A stretch of 64,000 bases of DNA from Natronolimnobius sp. AArcel1 (GTDB lineage: Archaea > Halobacteriota > Halobacteria > Halobacteriales > Natrialbaceae). The notes below the pieces were generated by a model that was given only the letters and a program-made list of their open reading frames with translations, ran no database searches and was not told the DNA's origin. The position numbers were made by a program, and so were the translations under genes. This document shows, in pieces, positions 35,399 to 45,536 of this stretch (within the stretch, counting starts at the first letter, position 1; each line of letters begins with the position of its first letter). The stretch spans positions 310,001 through 374,000 of the forward strand of contig NZ_JAAKXY010000006.1 in assembly GCF_011043775.1 (NCBI RefSeq), in the 5' to 3' direction.

Positions 35399-37903
35399 AT
35401 GGACAAACGGATTCGAGGACTCGTTCCCACAGTGGTGCGGGAACGATATGCGCTCAAATTCGGGATTGTACTCTTACTGATGGGACTCTCAATCGGTGCG
35501 ATTGGATTTATTGCGACTGCAGAAATCACTGAGAGCGTCGAGGGCTCGGCACTTGAAGAACAAGAAGATACGGCGGTCCGTGAGGCGGCGGCGTTCGACG
35601 AGTGGGATGAACAGAACGAGAATTTCCTCGTAACGGCATCGAACTCACCTGTCATCCACTCAGATGATGATGAGGCTATCGAGAGCTATTTACAGGAGAT
35701 TTACTACGACTTCCCCGAAGAGCGGATGAACGTTCTGTTCGTCGATACCGCGAGTGAAGAGGTTATCGCTGGCGTCGACAGCAACGCGGCGTCAGTGTCG
35801 GACAACAACTTCCCCGATGGAGACGAACTTGATGACCTCTCGATCCACACGGTCCAGCGAACGGGTCCGTATGAGATGCCAGACGAACTCGGGATTGCCG
35901 ATGACGATTCCCCCGTTGTCTCGTACTACATCGGCATCGAAGACGCAGATCGTGCCCTCATCTTTACTGTCTCACTTTCAGATCGGGTCGGAGATCACAC
36001 AACACAGACCAGAAGTGACACCGTCGTAACGATGCTCGACGAGCAGGGCCGCATCGTGAGTGACGATGCGCAACTTGGATTCGTCGATAACGAAGACATG
36101 AACTCGAGTTTTCTCCGATCCTATGATGGCTACGAGGAGTATGCAGAGATCGCCGACCTCGAGGGGCCGGGCGCAATGACCGTCGACGGCCAGCCAAGTG
36201 AGTCACTTCACGACGAACCGTACGAGTTCGCCCCCGAAAACTACGTCGTGGGCTACCACACGACCGACGACGACTGGACGGTCCTGGTCCACACCAGCGA
36301 GGCGAACGCCCTCGGATTCGTCAACACCGTCAACCAGTTCGGCTATCTGCTCACCGCAATCGGAGTCGGCCTGATCGGCGTCCTCGGCGTCGTGATCGGC
36401 CGTAACACCGCGACCTCGATTCGAACGCTCTCGCGGGAGGCCGAACAGATCAAAGACGGCAACTACGACGTGACACTCGAGTCCGCACGCGAAGACGAAC
36501 TGGGCGATCTCTACCGCACTGTCGACGAGATGCGCGCCTCGCTCGTCACGCAACTCGAGGAATCAGAGCAAACACGAAAGCAAGCCGAACGCGCCCGCGA
36601 GGAAGCCGATGAAGCGCGACAGGAAGCCGAACAAGCCCAGCAACAGGCTGAACAGGCCCAGCGAAACGCCCAGGAGCAGAACGACCACCTCGAGCGAACG
36701 GCGGCTCAGTACTGTGACGTGATGCAGGTCTGTGCTGATGGCGACCTGACGCGCCGTCTCGAGCCGGATACGGAGAACGAAGCGATGGCCGACATCGCGA
36801 CGACGTTCAACGCAATGCTCGACGATATCGAGCAGACAGTTGCCTCGATTTCGACGTTCGCAGACGACGTGTCGGACGCGAGCGACGACGTTCGCACCGA
36901 GTGTGTCGATCTCGAGGCGAGCAGCGACGACGTGGCGGGCTCGGTCCAAGAGATCACGACGGTTGCGGGACAACAAAACGACCGGATGCAGACTATCGCC
37001 GCCGAAATCCAGGGGATGTCTGCGACAATCGAAGAAATCGCGTCGACGGCCGATACGCTCGCAAGCACCTCCCAGCAGGCTGCGAAGCAGGCCGGTGACG
37101 GGATGGACGCCGCTGAGGACGTCGTCGAAGAGATGGAAGTGATCGAGCACCGCGCCAATGGCGCACTCAGCGAACTGCGCGACCTCGAGGCGGCGATGGC
37201 TGAAATCGACGAAATCGCGGGCGTGATTACGGATATCGCGGATCAGACGAACATTCTGGCACTGAACGCCTCGATTGAGGCTGCTCACGCGAGCAACGGC
37301 GGAAACGGCGACAACAGCGGTGCCGGCTTCGCGACGGTCGCCCAGGAAGTCAAAGGCCTCGCCGAGGAGACGAAGACCTCTGCGGAGGAAATCGAAGAAC
37401 TGATCGCGACCGTCCAAGACCAGACCGACACCACCGTCACGGAGATGGAAGGAATGCGCTCGCGGGTTATCGAAGGTGCTGAAACCGTCGAGGAGTCCGC
37501 GGCTGCCTTCGAGGAGATCGAATCTGGCGTCCGTGAAGCCGACCACGGCGTCCAAGAAATCAACGACGCGACCGACGATATCGCCGACGCGACGCAGGAA
37601 CTCGTCTCGATGGCCGACGACGTGACTGAACTCAGCAAAGCGACTGCCAGCGAAGCCGATACTGTCGCAGATGCGGTCACCGACCAGACTGCTGCAATTA
37701 CGACGGTGTCTCGAAATGCGAGTGACCTCTCCGAGCAGTCCGTCGAACTGCAAGAGCTGCTCGAGGAGTTCGAGGTTGACGATGCAACTGCTGACGGCCG
37801 TGATGGTGACGGTATTCGCACCGATCCCGACCGCGACGACCAAGCCAGCCGTGACGACGACACCCCAGGCGACCGCACACCAGTCGTTCACGACTCCCAG
37901 TAA
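35399..37903 (+). CDS. Methyl-accepting chemotaxis protein (membrane transducer)
   Basis: An 834-residue receptor. TM1 is near residues 15-40 (FGIVLLLMGLSIGAIGFIAT), then an extracellular sensor domain of about 260 residues with Cache-like features, TM2 near 305-325 (GYLLTAIGVGLIGVLGVVIG), a HAMP domain, a long Glu/Ala/Gln coiled coil (EEADEARQEAEQAQQQAEQA), a second HAMP-like unit (LTRRLEPDTENEAMADI) and the signalling hairpin with IADQTNILALNASIEAAHA. It would bind a small molecule outside and control CheA. Next to the sugar island, it may sense a sugar or acid. The ATG at 35399 fits the TATA at 35371-35377. Confidence 0.92.
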   Translation: MDKRIRGLVPTVVRERYALKFGIVLLLMGLSIGAIGFIATAEITESVEGSALEEQEDTAVREAAAFDEWDEQNENFLVTASNSPVIHSDDDEAIESYLQEIYYDFPEERMNVLFVDTASEEVIAGVDSNAASVSDNNFPDGDELDDLSIHTVQRTGPYEMPDELGIADDDSPVVSYYIGIEDADRALIFTVSLSDRVGDHTTQTRSDTVVTMLDEQGRIVSDDAQLGFVDNEDMNSSFLRSYDGYEEYAEIADLEGPGAMTVDGQPSESLHDEPYEFAPENYVVGYHTTDDDWTVLVHTSEANALGFVNTVNQFGYLLTAIGVGLIGVLGVVIGRNTATSIRTLSREAEQIKDGNYDVTLESAREDELGDLYRTVDEMRASLVTQLEESEQTRKQAERAREEADEARQEAEQAQQQAEQAQRNAQEQNDHLERTAAQYCDVMQVCADGDLTRRLEPDTENEAMADIATTFNAMLDDIEQTVASISTFADDVSDASDDVRTECVDLEASSDDVAGSVQEITTVAGQQNDRMQTIAAEIQGMSATIEEIASTADTLASTSQQAAKQAGDGMDAAEDVVEEMEVIEHRANGALSELRDLEAAMAEIDEIAGVITDIADQTNILALNASIEAAHASNGGNGDNSGAGFATVAQEVKGLAEETKTSAEEIEELIATVQDQTDTTVTEMEGMRSRVIEGAETVEESAAAFEEIESGVREADHGVQEINDATDDIADATQELVSMADDVTELSKATASEADTVADAVTDQTAAITTVSRNASDLSEQSVELQELLEEFEVDDATADGRDGDGIRTDPDRDDQASRDDDTPGDRTPVVHDSQ

Positions 37904-38354
37904 CACGACCACTTCGGTTTTGTGCTCGGTTGCGTCTGCAGTCACATATATCAATTTCAGTATTTACTAATGGTCCATACAGGAATAATTGCATAGAGAG
38001 GTTTAATAGAATCGTGTTGCTTCTTTAAGCGCGCTATATACTATGTAGCTGGCCTCTATCTGGTATCTCCATCACTCAGTAGGACAACTTTCATTACTCG
38101 CGTATTTCTTCCTATAATGCAATCAGGCGCTCTACCAACGCTACTAGTGTGGTATGAGTGGTATTATTCATTCACGAGCGGGAATCCATATATACAACTA
38201 CATATTTGAGAAGTCCTAATCTAAATGACTAGTAATCCCTTGGTACCTCTCGCTCATCGTTGTTCGCCGGGGACCCTCGAGGTGGTCGCCCCTGTATCGC
38301 CCGATCTGTCCTGGCGCACGTAGTTTTAAGCCGATCCGTGGACCGTCGTTAGGC
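37904..38354. other. AT-rich intergenic region
   Basis: About 450 bases with many AT runs, no coding frame of note. A TATA-like GTTTTAAG at 38323-38330 serves the dehydratase-like gene at 38355. Confidence 0.4.
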
Positions 38355-39530
38355 ATGGCGCCAACGATCACCAAAATCGAGAGCCGGGAGTTTCGATACC
38401 CGCTCGAGGATCTTGGGACGGACGAGCACGGCTTTAACCTGATCTACGAACCCGGTGAAACGACGTGGCGAAAGCTGTTCGGGATTAAAATCCACACGGA
38501 TACGGGCATTACCGGTGAGTACGTGGGCGGCAACTCCCCCGGCGCGGCCCAGATCAACATGTTCGCGGACTACCTCGTCGGGAAAAACCCGCTCGAGCGC
38601 GAGAAACACTGGAGCGAGATCAAGCGGGCGCTGCGAAAGTACGACCGGATGGGAATCGGCCCCATCGACATCGCACTCTGGGACTTCGCGGGGAAGTACT
38701 ACGACGCGCCGATTCACGAACTGCTCGGGACCTATCGCACGTCGATCCCCGCCTACGCGTCGACTTACCACGGCGACGAAAACGGCGGCCTCGACTCGCC
38801 CGAGGCGTTCGCCGACTTCGGTGAGGAGTGTGCTGACCGCGGCTTCCCGGGCTACAAAATCCACGGCTGGGGAGGTAGTGACAGCAGCCGCGACCTCGAG
38901 CGCGAAATCGAGGCGATCCACGCCGTCGGTGAGCGTGTTGGCGACCGCGTCGACCTCATGTACGATCCGGCCTGTGAGTACGAGACGTTCGCCGACGCGC
39001 TCAAGGTCGGCCGCGCGCTCGATGAAGAGTCATTCCTCTGGTACGAAGACCCCTACCGTGACGGCGGTATCTCCCAGCACGGCCACCGAAAGCTTCGAGA
39101 GATGCTCGAGACGCCGATTCTCCAGACCGAACACGTGCGCGGGCTCGAGGCCCACGCGGATTTCGTCGCAAACGGCGGAACAGACTTCGTCCGCGCCGAT
39201 CCGGAGTACGACGCAGGGATCACAGGAGCGATGAAAGTGGCGCGGATGGCCGAATCGTTCGGACTTGATGTGGAGTTCCACGCGCCGGGGCCAGCCCAGC
39301 GACACTGTATCGCCGCGACCCGGAACACGAATTACTACGAACTCGCGCTCGTCCATCCAGACTGCCAGAACACGCAGCCACCGGTCTACAACGGCGACTA
39401 CTCGGATATGCTCGATACAATCGACAGCGACGGTCACGTCCAGGTGCCAATGGGGCCAGGCCTCGGCGTCGACTACGACTGGTCCTACATCGAAGACAAC
39501 CAGACTGGCTCACTCCACATCTACGAGTGA
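38355..39530 (+). CDS. Enolase-superfamily sugar-acid dehydratase (unknown substrate)
   Basis: A 391-residue protein of the mandelate racemase/muconate lactonising group. Catalytic features: the Lys-x-His motif GYKIHGWG, metal Asp in MYDPACEY, metal Glu in WYEDPYRDG, a Glu in QTEHVRG and a late His in VEFHAPGPAQR. The specificity differs from the galactonate dehydratase at 27790 because the motif DFHGR is absent. It could act on another sugar acid such as fuconate, rhamnonate or mannonate. It stands alone between the chemoreceptor and aroA. TATA at 38323-38330 fits a leaderless start. Confidence 0.78.
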   Translation: MAPTITKIESREFRYPLEDLGTDEHGFNLIYEPGETTWRKLFGIKIHTDTGITGEYVGGNSPGAAQINMFADYLVGKNPLEREKHWSEIKRALRKYDRMGIGPIDIALWDFAGKYYDAPIHELLGTYRTSIPAYASTYHGDENGGLDSPEAFADFGEECADRGFPGYKIHGWGGSDSSRDLEREIEAIHAVGERVGDRVDLMYDPACEYETFADALKVGRALDEESFLWYEDPYRDGGISQHGHRKLREMLETPILQTEHVRGLEAHADFVANGGTDFVRADPEYDAGITGAMKVARMAESFGLDVEFHAPGPAQRHCIAATRNTNYYELALVHPDCQNTQPPVYNGDYSDMLDTIDSDGHVQVPMGPGLGVDYDWSYIEDNQTGSLHIYE

Positions 39531-39963
39531 TCTAAAACACTCTCGAGTTTGACTATAGTTCCACCGTCAGTATTTCTAACAAAGAACTATTCTGCATCCA
39601 TTCTATTCTCGACCGATGAAGGAGACAAGTTATGTCTAAAACAGCCAAAAGGAGACGTTTAAACTGCGAATTGGCATAATAACTGGTGTTCGTGAGGAAT
39701 AAAACTGCAAAATCAACTCTCATATCGAGGGTCTTCTCGTTACTTGCCTGAGAAATAGAACCTGCGTACAACGCTTGGGGAACTCAAACTTGGCGTTAGA
39801 ATTGTGCCTCGAGCTGCTGTTTCGATGGTGGAATTGTATATTTAAAGAAATACCAACTGAGAAATGTATAGTTTAGATACTATCCTGTTACTCGAGCCTG
39901 CATGCACTCGAGTCGTTTGCTCGGATCGGTATCGGTATAGGGCGGCCCCGACACGTGGGGAGT
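39531..39963. other. AT-rich intergenic region before aroA
   Basis: About 430 bases. At 39632-39682 there is a tiny frame MSKTAKRRRLNCELA after a strong AGGAG site (39620-39624), but it stops after 15 codons; it may be a remnant. Bases 39552-39574 (ACTATAGTTCCACCGTCAGT and onwards) resemble the end of the element at 19722 in part. The TATA-like GGTATAGG at 39935-39942 fits the aroA start. Confidence 0.35.
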
Positions 39964-41253
39964 ATGAACGTCACTATCACACCCTCGAGCGTTCGAGGAA
40001 CGGCACGCGCACCGCCGTCGAAGAGCTACACCCATCGAGCGATTCTCGCTGCTGGGTACGCAGACGGTGCAACGGTTCGAGACGCCCTCTGGAGCGCCGA
40101 CACACGGGCGACCGCCCGCGCCGTCGAGCTGTTCGGCGGAGCAGTCGAGCGCCAGTCCGATGGCACCCTCGAGATCGAGGGCTTCGATGGGCGGCCCGAG
40201 GTCCCAGCGGACGTGATCAACTGTGACAACAGCGGGACGACGATGCGACTCGTCGCCGGCACAGCCGCACTCGCCGACGGCATGTCCGTGCTGACGGGCG
40301 ATGAGTCACTGCGCTCGCGGCCACAGGGGCCGCTGCTCGAGGCCATTCAGGACCTCGGCGGCTGGGCCGAGAGTACCCGCGGAAACGGACAGGCCCCGCT
40401 AGTCATCACCGGCCCAATCACCGGCGATGAGGTGTCGATCCCTGGTGACGTCTCCTCGCAGTACATCACCTCGCTGCTGATGGCCGGCGCGGTGACCGAC
40501 GAGGGCATCGAGATCGACCTCGAGACCGAACTCAAGTCCGCGCCCTATGTCGATATCACGACGGAACTGCTCGCGGACTATGGTGTTGATGCCGAGCAGA
40601 CCGACCAAGGATTCACCGTCGCGGGCGGGCAGTCCTACGCGCCAGCGGACGGCGAATACGCAGTTCCAGGTGACTTCTCGTCGATTTCGTACCTGCTCGC
40701 CGCGGGCGCAATCGCCAGCGAGGAGGGTATTCACGTCGAGGGAGCCCAGCCGAGCGCGCAGGGTGACACTGCCATCGTCGATATCGTCGACCGCATGGGT
40801 GCGAACGTCGATTGGGATCGCGAAAACGGAACGATTGACGTTTCGAAGGACGCGCTGTCAGGTATCGAAGTCTCCGTCGAGGATACGCCGGATCTACTGC
40901 CGACGATTGCGACGCTCGGCGCTGTCGCAGAGGGAGATACCCACATTACGAACGCAGAGCACGTCCGCTACAAGGAGACTGACCGCGTGAGCGCGATGGC
41001 CGAGGAGTTAGGGAAGATGGGCGTCGAGACAACCGAGGAACAGGACTCGCTGACGATCCACGGGAGCGAGTCGACGCCCTCCGGGGCGACCGTCGAGGGA
41101 CGGGCCGACCACCGAATCATCATGTCGCTCGCGCTCGCGGGACTGGTCGCCGACGGCGAGACGACAGTGCAGGGAACGGAGCACGTTGACGTCTCGTTCC
41201 CCGGCTTTTTCGGCCTGCTCGAGGAGTTAGGCGCGGACGTGACTGAGGCGTAA
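39964..41253 (+). CDS. aroA: 3-phosphoshikimate 1-carboxyvinyltransferase (EPSP synthase)
   Basis: A 429-residue enzyme joining shikimate-3-phosphate and PEP. It has the substrate site [16 protein letters not shown], the PEP site [17 protein letters not shown], and [14 protein letters not shown]-like [21 protein letters not shown]. Six-fold repeats of the two-domain enzyme are visible. With tyrA and aroC it forms part of the aromatic amino-acid pathway. Cytosolic. The start at 39964 is placed at [10 protein letters not shown] because it follows the promoter by about 26 bases. Confidence 0.95.
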   Translation: MNVTITPSSVRGTARAPPSKSYTHRAILAAGYADGATVRDALWSADTRATARAVELFGGAVERQSDGTLEIEGFDGRPEVPADVINCDNSGTTMRLVAGTAALADGMSVLTGDESLRSRPQGPLLEAIQDLGGWAESTRGNGQAPLVITGPITGDEVSIPGDVSSQYITSLLMAGAVTDEGIEIDLETELKSAPYVDITTELLADYGVDAEQTDQGFTVAGGQSYAPADGEYAVPGDFSSISYLLAAGAIASEEGIHVEGAQPSAQGDTAIVDIVDRMGANVDWDRENGTIDVSKDALSGIEVSVEDTPDLLPTIATLGAVAEGDTHITNAEHVRYKETDRVSAMAEELGKMGVETTEEQDSLTIHGSESTPSGATVEGRADHRIIMSLALAGLVADGETTVQGTEHVDVSFPGFFGLLEELGADVTEA

Positions 41254-41261
41254 GCCCCAGG

Positions 41262-41675
41262 CTACGGCAGTTCTGCGCGAATCCGGTCTGTGAGTTCCGC
41301 TTCAACCTCCTCAGTGAGCGTCGTGCGGTGAAGACTGATCGAAATGTCGTCGTCCTCGTATCGTGGCAACAGGTGAACGTGTGCGTGTTCGACCTGCCCG
41401 ACAATCGACCCCGTCGAGTAAAAGACGCTGAAGCCATCTGGCTCGAGGGCAGTTTCCATCGCACTCGAGACGCGCTGGACGGTTTCGAAGACGGCGGTCG
41501 TGGTCTCGGCATCGGCGACGAGCAGATCCGGTCGGTGCGCCGTCGGCACGACGAGCGTATGGCCGAGGCAGGCGGGATTTTCGTCAAGAAACGCAATCGT
41601 TCGCGCATCCTCGTAGACAACCCGAGCGTCCCGCTCATCCTCGAGAATGCGACAGAACGGGCAGTCGTCGTCCAT
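41262..41675 (-). CDS. HIT-family nucleotide hydrolase
   Basis: A 137-residue HIT-domain protein. The zinc-like Cys pair CPFC at the N-terminus, NPACLGHTLVVPTAH in the middle and the triad HAHVHLLPRY at the end match the HINT/Fhit-like group that hydrolyses phosphoramidate or dinucleoside polyphosphate bonds. The in-frame codon at 41690 precedes the first domain residue by only 5, so 41675 is preferred. It is squeezed between aroA and aroC on the opposite strand. Confidence 0.88.
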   Translation of the reverse strand: MDDDCPFCRILEDERDARVVYEDARTIAFLDENPACLGHTLVVPTAHRPDLLVADAETTTAVFETVQRVSSAMETALEPDGFSVFYSTGSIVGQVEHAHVHLLPRYEDDDISISLHRTTLTEEVEAELTDRIRAELP

Positions 41676-41786
41676 ACCGAGTGCTTTCACTCAGGATACC
41701 TAATCGTTCCGACCCGACTGCAGCCACAACAGTGTGGAGGGGAAAGATTGCAAAACCTAAATGCCAGGCCCACCCACGGGTGAGTA

Positions 41787-42938
41787 ATGAACGGCAACTC
41801 GTTCGGTCGTCTCTTTCAGGTGACCACGTTCGGCGAGAGCCACGGGGACGCAATGGGCTGTACCGTTTCGGGGGTACCAGCCGGCCTCGAGCTCTCCGAG
41901 GAGGATATTCAGGACGATCTGGACCGCCGGAAACCGGGCCAGTCGATGATTACGACCAGTCGCGGCGAACCCGACGCCGTCTCGATCAAGTCGGGCGTCC
42001 AAGACGGCTACACGACGGGCACGCCAATTGGGATGGTCATCCAGAACAAGGACGCGCGCTCGGGCAAGTACGAGCCCTTCATCACCGCGCCGCGCCCCTC
42101 TCACGGCGACTTCACCTACTCGGCGAAGTTCGGGACGCGCAACTGGGGCGGCGGCGGGCGCTCCTCCGCGCGCGAGACGGTCAACTGGGTTGCAGCGGGC
42201 GCAATCGCGAAGAAACTGCTCGCACAGGAGGGCATCGAACTCAAGGCCCACGTGAACCAGATTGGTGACGTTGAATCTCCCGAGGTGAGCTTCGAGGAAA
42301 TGCTCGAGCACTCCGAGGAAAACGACGTTCGCTGTGCCCATCCCGAGACGGCGGAGGAGATGCAAGAACGAATCGCTGCGTATCAGGAAGAAGGCGACTC
42401 CATCGGCGGTTCGATCTACTTCGAAGCGCAGGGTGTGCCGGTCGGCCTCGGTGCGCCTCGATTCGATTCGCTGTCAGCCCGCCTCGGGCAGGCGATGATG
42501 GCCGTCCCGGCGACGACGGCATTCGAGTTCGGTCTCGGCACCGATGCCGCGGAATGGACGGGCAAAGACCGCAATGATGACTGGGAGTTCGACGATGACG
42601 GAAACCCAGTGCCTGTCGAGAACGACCACGGTGGCATTCAGGGCGGTATCAGCTCCGGCGAGCCGATTTACGGCGAAGTCACGCTGCACGCGCCGACCTC
42701 GATCCCGAAGACCCAACAGACCGCAGACTGGGAGACGGGCGAGTTGAAAGAGGAGAAAGTCATTGGCCGCCACGACCCCGTTCTGCCGCCGCGTGGCGTC
42801 CCCGTCGTCGAGGCGATGCTCGCGCTGACGCTCGTCGACTTCATGTTCCTCTCGGGCCGGATGAACCCCGACCGTGTCGACGACCAGCCCGGAAAGTACG
42901 ACACGGACTACCACCCGAGCAACCCGGCGAACGAGTGA
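41787..42938 (+). CDS. aroC: Chorismate synthase
   Basis: A 383-residue FMN-dependent enzyme making chorismate from EPSP. The three signatures are present: GESHGDAMGCTVSGVPAG near the N-terminus, SSARETVNWVAAGAIAKKLL, and a late region RHDPVLPPRGVPVVEAMLALTL. Length fits archaeal chorismate synthases. The TATA-like CCTAAATGCC at 41756-41765 suggests a leaderless start. The upstream neighbour aroA is in the same pathway, separated by the opposite-strand HIT gene, so the two have separate promoters. Confidence 0.96.
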   Translation: MNGNSFGRLFQVTTFGESHGDAMGCTVSGVPAGLELSEEDIQDDLDRRKPGQSMITTSRGEPDAVSIKSGVQDGYTTGTPIGMVIQNKDARSGKYEPFITAPRPSHGDFTYSAKFGTRNWGGGGRSSARETVNWVAAGAIAKKLLAQEGIELKAHVNQIGDVESPEVSFEEMLEHSEENDVRCAHPETAEEMQERIAAYQEEGDSIGGSIYFEAQGVPVGLGAPRFDSLSARLGQAMMAVPATTAFEFGLGTDAAEWTGKDRNDDWEFDDDGNPVPVENDHGGIQGGISSGEPIYGEVTLHAPTSIPKTQQTADWETGELKEEKVIGRHDPVLPPRGVPVVEAMLALTLVDFMFLSGRMNPDRVDDQPGKYDTDYHPSNPANE

Positions 42939-43132
42939 GCGAAGCACTGTAATCGGTCGCTGGATATCGTCGTAACATGATCCGTCTGAGATAATTCAGA
43001 TGGTATTCTCCAGCTACGAACGGAGGTCACATATACAGTTATTGGCCACTATGTTTTAGGTATTTTATCTATAGAACGTCTTAAGTCTCATATCGATCAA
43101 TTCTTTTATAGCATCCGTTCATCACGTTTGAT

Positions 43133-44686
43133 ATGTCACACACCGGGTCGGCAGCGACCGCCGAGAGACTCGACGGTGCCGACGAGGTCGTTGGTATCGA
43201 CGACGATGGACTCGTGACCGCACAGGGTGCACTAGGCGTCGTCCATGAAACGTCGGAGATGGTCGACCAGAAATTATCGACGATCAACGAGTCAGCGACA
43301 TCCCAGGTGACGGAGATGGTTGACGTCTCCGAAGACGTTGCCGAACTCAATGCGACAATCGAAGAGGTTGCTGCCAGCGCCTCCCAAATGGCTTCGCGGA
43401 GCGACCACGCGGCTGAAGCCGCTATTGATGGGCAAAACGCGACGGCCGATGCGACCGCAGCACTCGAGGACGTGACGGAGTTGATCACTGCCGTCGCGGA
43501 CGATGTCGACCAACTGGTCGAGAGCGTCGAACGAATCGACGAGATTCTCGACGTGATCTCGACGATCGCCGAGGAGACAAATCTGCTTGCGCTGAACGCT
43601 TCGATTCAGGCTGCTAAAGCGGGTGCGGACGGCAACGGGTTTGCCGTCGTTGCTGACGAAATCAAATCGCTGGCCAACGAATCCCAGAAGCGAACCGACG
43701 AGGTTGAGACAGTGGTCGATGAGATTACGTCGGCGACGACGACGGTTTCCGAACGTCTCGAGGCGGCCACCGACGCCGCCGAAACCGGAACCGAACGGAC
43801 TGCAGACGCCGAGCAAGAACTCGAGACGGTCTCGTCGTCGATCGAGGAGGTGGCATCGGGAATCGAGCAGGTTTCAACGGCAACTACGAAGGGTGCAGCG
43901 GCGAGCGAGCGTGTCGCCAACCGCTGCGAGGAGACTGCCGACGCGGCCGACCGCATCGACGGCGCACTCACCGAAATCGAAACTGACCGTTCGAGGCAGA
44001 CTGACATGATCGCGGAAGTCGATCGCACCCTCGAGGCGGCAACTGAATCGCGCCGAGACCAGTTAGCTGCAGAACCGTCAGTCCCGACCGCAATTGACGC
44101 CATCGACGACGTTTCGGGCGGATTTCCGCGCGGTGGTCGAGGCGTCGTCGACGCGACAGCCGAAACCACCGCTCGAGTCGACGATGTCCTTGCATCGACT
44201 GTAACCGCGGCGATTGCGGCTGGATACGACGTCTCACTCTCACCGACGGCCTCGCTCGAGCGGCGGACGCTTCGAGATGCGTTCCGCGAGCGTGACACTG
44301 ATCACACGCTCGAGACGGCGCTTGAGGCGGATCGACTGTTCGTCATTGATCTCTTCGATGCCTGGACTGGCGAGAGTGAGAACGTCTTCGGTGTCGAGAA
44401 CCGCTCACTCGGGTCGGTCAACGAGTGCATCGACCGACAGCGGGAGCGACCGCTGCTCGTTATCGGCAACATCGCTGGTGAGTGCCACGCCTTCGGTGAA
44501 CAGGCCACTCGAAAGACGACCTACGACAACGACGGTGGCATGCTCGAGGCGACAGATACCGTCGTCAACGTCATCGATGAGGACGTGCCCGCGACGCTCG
44601 CGCAGTTCTACCGCGGCGCAGCGGATCAACTCGTCCGCATCGACGAAGCATCGGTTGTCGTCGCGCATGCCCCGTCTGCGGACTGA
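43133..44686 (+). CDS. Soluble chemotaxis-type transducer with RecA/KaiC-like tail
   Basis: A 517-residue cytosolic protein without membrane helices. Residues about 50-320 are a methyl-accepting signalling domain with the hairpin AEETNLLALNASIQAAKAGADG. The last 180 residues (from SVPTAIDAIDDVSGGFPRGGRG) resemble a RAD55/KaiC-like ATPase domain, including the common strand LFVIDLFDAWTGE, but the Walker A GxxxxGKT is absent (GGRGVVDATAETTAR). It may be a sensor that couples a degenerate ATPase fold to CheA. A TATA box TTCTTTTATA at 43101-43110 fits the start. Confidence 0.75.
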   Translation: MSHTGSAATAERLDGADEVVGIDDDGLVTAQGALGVVHETSEMVDQKLSTINESATSQVTEMVDVSEDVAELNATIEEVAASASQMASRSDHAAEAAIDGQNATADATAALEDVTELITAVADDVDQLVESVERIDEILDVISTIAEETNLLALNASIQAAKAGADGNGFAVVADEIKSLANESQKRTDEVETVVDEITSATTTVSERLEAATDAAETGTERTADAEQELETVSSSIEEVASGIEQVSTATTKGAAASERVANRCEETADAADRIDGALTEIETDRSRQTDMIAEVDRTLEAATESRRDQLAAEPSVPTAIDAIDDVSGGFPRGGRGVVDATAETTARVDDVLASTVTAAIAAGYDVSLSPTASLERRTLRDAFRERDTDHTLETALEADRLFVIDLFDAWTGESENVFGVENRSLGSVNECIDRQRERPLLVIGNIAGECHAFGEQATRKTTYDNDGGMLEATDTVVNVIDEDVPATLAQFYRGAADQLVRIDEASVVVAHAPSAD

Positions 44687-44752
44687 CTTCGAATACGGGC
44701 TCCAAGGAACGCTTGGCACAACACCTAACATCTCGACGCTGGTTCGGGATGT

Positions 44753-45529
44753 ATGAAGTGTTTCCACGCTCATTCGAACTACTCGGATGGCGAGTTTCTT
44801 TTCCGGATGGCTCGAGCGGCCGCAGATGCTGGTCTCGAGGGACTCGGGTTTGCCGACCACTGCAACGTCGCCTCACGTGAGAGTCCACAACAGGAACGAC
44901 AACTCCTCGGCTTCAATCTGGATCTCACCTACGAGCGACGCCGGCAGGCGCTTAATGAACTCCGCGAGCAGTCCTCGATCGAGATCTACGATGCCGTCGA
45001 GATGGATTACGTTCCGCACGATGAACCTGCGATCCGTGCGTTTCTCGAGGAGGCGAACTTTGACTACACGCTCGGGAGTGTCCATCAGGTCGACGAGCAG
45101 AACGTCCAGGATGTCTCAAACTTCACTGCGCTTTCTGCTGACGAACGTGACGAGATTGTCACGCAATACTTCGACAATCTGGTCGCACTCGTCGAGTCGG
45201 AACTGTTCGACGTCGCAGCCCACGTCGACCTCCTCGAGCGCACGCCACCGCTGCGTGGCCGGTCGAAGATTGAGCAGTATCATCACGTCGCCGAGGCGTT
45301 TGCTAACTCGAGGACGGTCCCAGAAATCAACGCTGGCCGTGCGCTCACCGACGCGGCAATCGTCCATCCTGACCCCTCCTTCCTTGAAATATTACAGGAG
45401 TACGACGTGTCGGTGACGGTCGGGACGGACTCCCACGAACCGGCAGAGATCGGTAAGCGCGCAGCGTTCCTTGAGGACTTTGTCGCCGAGACTGATCTCG
45501 AGGTCGTCGAGCCGCCGTCGCTTGATTAA
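44753..45529 (+). CDS. PHP-domain histidinol-phosphatase-like enzyme
   Basis: A 258-residue protein with the PHP-domain metal motif HAHSNYSDGE at residue 5, GLGFADHCN, the MDYVPHDEPAI strand, the histidine GSVHQVD, and AAHVDLLERT, with a late TVGTDSHEPAEIGK. In histidine biosynthesis such an enzyme removes phosphate from histidinol-phosphate; members can also be phosphoesterases of other types. Cytosolic. It ends only 7 bases from the convergent OsmC-fusion gene. Confidence 0.8.
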   Translation: MKCFHAHSNYSDGEFLFRMARAAADAGLEGLGFADHCNVASRESPQQERQLLGFNLDLTYERRRQALNELREQSSIEIYDAVEMDYVPHDEPAIRAFLEEANFDYTLGSVHQVDEQNVQDVSNFTALSADERDEIVTQYFDNLVALVESELFDVAAHVDLLERTPPLRGRSKIEQYHHVAEAFANSRTVPEINAGRALTDAAIVHPDPSFLEILQEYDVSVTVGTDSHEPAEIGKRAAFLEDFVAETDLEVVEPPSLD

Positions 45530-45536
45530 GACGTGT

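Noticed and set aside
36563-37954. 463-codon minus-strand frame over the chemoreceptor
   Set aside because: The repetitive Phe/Leu-rich translation arises from complementing the Glu/Ala coiled coil.
39552-39574. Third copy of the 23-base element end
   Set aside because: Only the CTATAGT part and GTCAGTAT match, and CTATAG is also a common TATA-type motif, as seen before the peptidase gene near 18055.
39632-39682. Fifteen-codon frame after a strong AGGAG
   Set aside because: Too short to call. The good ribosome-binding site is notable, but two stop codons follow directly.
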